Assembly (NCBI GenBank): GCA_017881285.1
Contig: JADGRD010000008.1
Location: 1-17,843, forward strand
Source of the DNA: Pseudomonadota bacterium
Lineage (GTDB): Bacteria; Myxococcota_A; Polyangia; Fen-1088
Direction: 5' to 3'
Length of the DNA stretch: 17,843 nucleotides
How positions within the stretch are numbered: the first letter of the stretch is position 1; each line of letters starts with the position of its first letter. The notes beneath the pieces were generated by a model, which was not told the origin of the DNA, ran no database searches, and was given only the letters and a program-made list of their open reading frames with translations. The position numbers and the translations under genes are program-made. Below, piece by piece: positions 15,100 to 17,843 of this stretch.

Positions 15100-15459
15100 C
15101 TACTCGGGCTTTTGCGCGGCCAGGAAGCGGCCGATGCGCAAAGCGGAGATGGCGGGCATGCGCGTGAAGCGAACGCCGCAAGGGCCATCCTTTGTCGGGC
15201 CGGCGACGACCTCGCCTGAGGCGGTGATGATGTCCGCGCAGCCGGGGAGCTGGAACTGCAACCCGACGAAACGGGTCGCGGAGTTCGCGCCGCTGATCGG
15301 ATGGAGGCGTATGCCCGTGCGGCTGATGTCGGAAGCCCGGCACAGATAAGGGTAGCCGTTGAGGAAACGGTTCATGAGCAAATCGATCTCGCGACGGGGA
15401 TTGGCGCGGCGATCACTGTTGCTCGGTTGCGTCCCGTGGTCACACGACGATGTATGCAT
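15100..15459 (-). CDS. PilZ domain protein, predicted c-di-GMP receptor
   Basis: A 119-residue protein that is essentially one PilZ domain. It has the RxxxR motif in RRANPRRE, followed after about 20 residues by DISRTG, matching the D/NxSxxG motif; together these bind cyclic di-GMP. A beta-barrel follows (FVGLQFQLPG, ITASGEVV, CGVRFTRM), and a short C-terminal helix ends it. I prefer ATG 15459 over TTG 15495 because the TTG is the first part of a perfect TTGACA promoter element, 36 bases ahead of the ATG. No output domain is attached, so it probably acts by contacting a partner protein. The divergent Cache-HAMP gene starts about 200 bases away. Confidence 0.85.
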   Translation of the reverse strand: MHTSSCDHGTQPSNSDRRANPRREIDLLMNRFLNGYPYLCRASDISRTGIRLHPISGANSATRFVGLQFQLPGCADIITASGEVVAGPTKDGPCGVRFTRMPAISALRIGRFLAAQKPE

Positions 15460-15462
15460 AGT

Positions 15463-15495
15463 CCTACATGTAGGTCCTTGACGTCGAATTGTCAA
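15463..15495 (-). promoter_or_regulatory. Probable promoter of the PilZ gene with a palindrome on the -10
   Basis: Minus strand TTGACA (15495-15490), a 17-base spacer, then TACATG (15472-15467). The -10 lies inside a perfect 12-bp palindrome, CCTACATGTAGG (15463-15474), a plausible operator. The ATG at 15459 follows within about 8 bases, so the transcript would be leaderless or nearly so. Confidence 0.4.
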
Positions 15496-15546
15496 TTTTT
15501 CCTATTTTGAGCGCGGCGCGATGTTGGGCAAGCGGACGCGCGCGGC

Positions 15547-15576
15547 TTGACGCCACCTCACCCTGATGTTGATAAT
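15547..15576 (+). promoter_or_regulatory. Likely sigma-70-type promoter of the Cache-HAMP gene
   Basis: TTGACG 15547-15552 and GATAAT 15571-15576 are separated by 18 bases; each matches five of six consensus bases. It is about 80 bases ahead of the Cache-HAMP start codon and points toward it, in the divergent gap with the PilZ gene. Confidence 0.5.
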
Positions 15577-15656
15577 CCGCGCGGCGTCTGCGAGCCCGGT
15601 GCGGTTGTTGGGAAGCCTTCGCCTGCACGTCCACCCCGAAAAGCGCGAGGAATCAA

Positions 15657-17114
15657 ATGCAACGAATGAAGATCGGACTCATCGCCGCGGTCGTTTTGGC
15701 GGGACTCACGGCCCTCTTCCACGTCACGATCACCGATTCGCTCAAGCAATCCGTCCGGCAGAGCGTGGAGGCGAGGGTGGCGCGCGCGCAGAGGGTCTAC
15801 CGCGACATCAGCCAGTTGAGCGGGCTCAAGCTCGCCAACCTCGCCTCGGGGCGCGCCCGCGCGCCGCAGGTGCTGGCGGTGTTCGACAAGACCGACCCTT
15901 CCGCGCGCCAGCAGGCTGCCTACGAGGTCTGCGAGGCGCAGAACCAGCAACTCAAGCAGGAAGGCCGCAAGGCGGACATCGTGGCCATCCTCGACGCCAA
16001 CGGGAAGATCGTCGGCCGTGATCTGAATCCCAACGCGGACGTCGGCCTGGATCTCCAGGGCAAGTACCCGGCGGTGGGGCAGGCCTTGCACGGCACGGCG
16101 GTGAAGGACGTCTGGACCTGGCAGGAGCGTGTGCACGAGGTCGCGGTGGCGCCCGTGCTCAAGGCCGACAACTCGGTCGTGGGCGCGATGATGTTCGCGT
16201 GGGTGGTGAGCGCGGTGACCGCGCAGGCCAACCGCGATCTGCTCGATACCGAGATCGGCTTTTTCCACGCCGGCAAGGTCTATGCGTCGAGCTTCGTCTC
16301 CAGCGTGGACAAGTCGAAAGAGGATGTGGCCAAGTCGCAGGCCCTGAGCAATCTACTTTTTTCAGGCGAGAAGCTGGCCGAAGGCGCGCTCAAGAACGGG
16401 ACGCCTACACCTGTCGCCACTTGGGGCAGCGAGGGCATCGAGTACGCCGTGGTGGCGGCGCCTTCGCCCGGCAACTTCGCCGACAAGACGAGCGGCTTCG
16501 TGGTGCTGGCCTCGCTCTCCGAGAGCTTGGCCCCTGTGCACGACGCGGGGATGAAGGTCGTGTGGCTGGGTTTGCTGGCCATCATCGTCGCCCTGGTGGG
16601 CTCGGTCATGACCGCGCGCCGGTTCATCGCGCCGCTCGACAAGATCGAGTTGGGCGTGGCCGAGGTCATCAACGGCAACATCGACTACACCTGGAAGCCG
16701 GTGGGCCAGGACTTCGAGGGGCTGTCCAACAGCCTTAACGTGATGATGGCGCGGCTTCTCGGGCGCGAAGAGCCCAATGAGGATGCGGTCGAGGAAGAGG
16801 AGGACGGCGGCACGCCGACCTGGAAGGCCGAGGCCATGGTCATCGAGGAAACCGACGGCCGCGCGCCCGCCGAGACGGTGGCCGCGCTGGGCGGCGAGCA
16901 CGAAGCCGCCTACTACCCGCGCCTCTACGGCGAGTACGTTGCGACCTTGCAGAAGCTGGGGCAGCCGACCGAAGGCATGAGCGTGCTGGCGTTCATGGCC
17001 AAGCTGAGCCTGACCGAGGCCGGTCTGCGCGAGAAGTGGGAGTGCAAGGTCGTGCGCTTCGTGCTCGCCGTGCGTGGCAGCCAGGTCTCTTTCCGCCCCG
17101 TCAAGATCTCGTAG
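15657..17114 (+). CDS. Membrane sensor: Cache-like periplasmic domain, HAMP, uncharacterised C-terminal domain
   Basis: A 485-residue two-span receptor. GAGGA at 15647-15651 lies five bases before ATG. TM1 is about residues 5-24; residues about 25-298 form a periplasmic sensing region with Cache-type features (IVAILDANGKIVGRDLNPNA, GLDLQGKYPAVGQALHG, VAVAPVLKADNSVVGAMMFAW). TM2 is about 301-321 (WLGLLAIIVALVGSVMTA). A HAMP linker (about 322-372; RRFIAPLDKIELGVAEVING) follows, then an acidic, disordered linker and a 70-residue C-terminal domain from Y419 (YYPRLYGEY, KWECKVVRFVLAVRG, VSFRPVKIS). There is no histidine kinase, GGDEF, EAL, cyclase or methyl-accepting hairpin. The C-terminal domain resembles one I have an impression of in myxobacterial proteins, but I cannot name it. 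Ligand unknown. Confidence 0.82.
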   Translation: MQRMKIGLIAAVVLAGLTALFHVTITDSLKQSVRQSVEARVARAQRVYRDISQLSGLKLANLASGRARAPQVLAVFDKTDPSARQQAAYEVCEAQNQQLKQEGRKADIVAILDANGKIVGRDLNPNADVGLDLQGKYPAVGQALHGTAVKDVWTWQERVHEVAVAPVLKADNSVVGAMMFAWVVSAVTAQANRDLLDTEIGFFHAGKVYASSFVSSVDKSKEDVAKSQALSNLLFSGEKLAEGALKNGTPTPVATWGSEGIEYAVVAAPSPGNFADKTSGFVVLASLSESLAPVHDAGMKVVWLGLLAIIVALVGSVMTARRFIAPLDKIELGVAEVINGNIDYTWKPVGQDFEGLSNSLNVMMARLLGREEPNEDAVEEEEDGGTPTWKAEAMVIEETDGRAPAETVAALGGEHEAAYYPRLYGEYVATLQKLGQPTEGMSVLAFMAKLSLTEAGLREKWECKVVRFVLAVRGSQVSFRPVKIS

Positions 17115-17125
17115 TTCGTTGTAAT

Positions 17126-17186
17126 GGGAACCCTGGGAGGGTTCCCAAGCCCTCCCGCGATGGTACGCTGCCGGCAAAGCCGGCAG
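17126..17186. repeat. Cluster of overlapping hairpins after the sensor gene
   Basis: GGGAACCCT 17126-17134 pairs perfectly with AGGGTTCCC 17138-17146. The same region can instead form GGGAGGG 17135-17141 with CCCTCCC 17150-17156; these two folds exclude each other. A third hairpin is CTGCCGGC 17168-17175 with GCCGGCAG 17179-17186 around AAA. No T-run follows any of them. Possible terminator region, palindromic repeat or leader RNA. Confidence 0.5.
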
Positions 17187-17246
17187 GCTCCCCACGCGAT
17201 CGCTAATTCGATTTTCGGCGAAGGCTGATCTAGGCTGCCGAACACC

Positions 17247-17843
17247 ATGCTCACCGGGCTGGAGGTTCTCCTCGGGGAAAAGCTCGATCTGCTGGCCGGC
17301 CGTCGCGTGGGCGTGCTGTGCCATCCCGCGAGCGTGAACAGCCATCTGGTTCACATCGTCGACGCGCTGGCCGCGGCCAAGGTCGAGCTGACCCGCTTGC
17401 TCGGTCCCGAGCACGGCATTCGTGGCGAGGCGCAGGACATGATCGGCGTGGGCGGCGAGCGCGACGGCCGCACCGGGATTCCCGTCTTGAGCTTGTACGG
17501 GGACGGTGTCGAGTCGCTCGCGCCGTCGCCCGAAGCGCTGGCCGATGTCGATGTTCTCGTCGTGGACTTGCAGGATGTCGGCGCTCGCTACTACACCTTC
17601 ATCTGGACCATGGCCTTGTGCATGCAGGGCGCGGCGCGGGCGGGCATTTCGGTCATCGTGCTCGATAGGCCGAATCCCATCGGCGGCACGGCCATCGAGG
17701 GAGGCGAGGTGCGGCCTGGGGCCGAGTCGTTCGTGGGCCTGGGTTCAATCCCGATCCGGCACGGGCTGACCATCGGCGAGGTCGCCCGGCTGGTGGTAGC
17801 TGGCATGCCGTGGGGCGGCGAGCGCTTCGCGCAACCTCTCGCC
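17247..17843 (+). CDS. DUF1343 / NamZ-type exo-beta-N-acetylmuramidase, 5' part only
   Basis: The first 199 codons of a DUF1343 protein; the window ends before the stop. Characterised members (NamZ) remove terminal MurNAc from peptidoglycan fragments. Family signatures are clear: LLGPEHGIRG with E55 (a candidate catalytic Glu), DLQDVGARYYTF (D107-F118), LDRPNPIGG (D140-P144), and SFVGLGSIPIRHGLTIGEVA. ATG 17247 has no strong ribosome site. The protein begins directly with TGLEVLLGEKLDLLAGRRVGVLC, so no signal peptide is seen, and an in-frame TGA at 17226 rules out any appreciable extension upstream. The family's usual Asn-Pro-Thr-Gly after the first strand is HPASVN here. A cytoplasmic role in muropeptide recycling is therefore more likely than wall lysis. 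Confidence 0.9.
   Translation, partial: MLTGLEVLLGEKLDLLAGRRVGVLCHPASVNSHLVHIVDALAAAKVELTRLLGPEHGIRGEAQDMIGVGGERDGRTGIPVLSLYGDGVESLAPSPEALADVDVLVVDLQDVGARYYTFIWTMALCMQGAARAGISVIVLDRPNPIGGTAIEGGEVRPGAESFVGLGSIPIRHGLTIGEVARLVVAGMPWGGERFAQPLA

Noticed and set aside
15657..17114. Methyl-accepting chemotaxis protein or histidine kinase
   Set aside because: After HAMP there is no long coiled-coil hairpin with the conserved signalling tip, and no H, N or G boxes.
17196..17203. GCGATCGC, the cyanobacterial HIP1 octamer
   Set aside because: It occurs once here and is expected by chance in GC-rich DNA; no other sign of cyanobacterial origin.

Overview
GC-rich chromosomal DNA, most like a Myxococcota/Polyangia-type deltaproteobacterium. 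This rests on the strong G/C third-position bias, the many small cysteine-containing exported proteins and lipoproteins, a Pro-rich membrane protein with an N-terminal DIADLKARLGL motif, and an orphan Cache-HAMP sensor. The organism assignment is an inference. No rRNA, tRNA, CRISPR array, transposase, integrase or phage gene is visible. Coding density is high and no gene-free stretch exceeds 300 bases.

Layout. Bases 1-2188 (+): the 3' end of accA (fatty acid synthesis), thyX (flavin-dependent thymidylate synthase) with a long C-terminal extension, and a small exported protein. Bases 2191-4314 (-): a Kef/CPA2-type cation:proton antiporter with a C-terminal RCK_C domain, convergent with the previous gene across a 2-bp gap. 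Bases 4405-5112 (+): a lipoprotein. Bases 5116-5267: an intergenic palindromic element that can fold into one long imperfect hairpin, lying between two convergent stop codons. Bases 5276-5632 (-): an HU/IHF-family DNA-bending protein.

Bases 5799-13645 (+): a long co-directional run. It holds a SAM hydroxide adenosyltransferase (SAM hydrolase) overlapping a lipoprotein gene by ATGA, the DEAH helicase hrpB, a Cys-rich exported mosaic protein, and a KamA-family radical SAM aminomutase. The aminomutase overlaps, by GTGA, a TPR-zincin metallopeptidase fusion. Bases 13646-15459 (-): a Pro-rich single-span membrane protein and a PilZ (c-di-GMP receptor) protein. Bases 15657-17114 (+): a Cache-HAMP membrane sensor with an uncharacterised C-terminal domain. 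Bases 17247-end (+): the start of a DUF1343/NamZ-type exo-N-acetylmuramidase gene that appears to lack a signal peptide.

Most genes are housekeeping or ordinary accessory genes, and I do not see a clear new multigene system. The best second-look items are the 152-bp folded element at 5116-5267, the lysine-2,3-aminomutase-like enzyme coupled to a TPR-zincin, the orphan Cache-HAMP receptor beside a PilZ gene, and two TTGACA promoters each overlapped by an inverted repeat (14911-14940 and 15463-15495).
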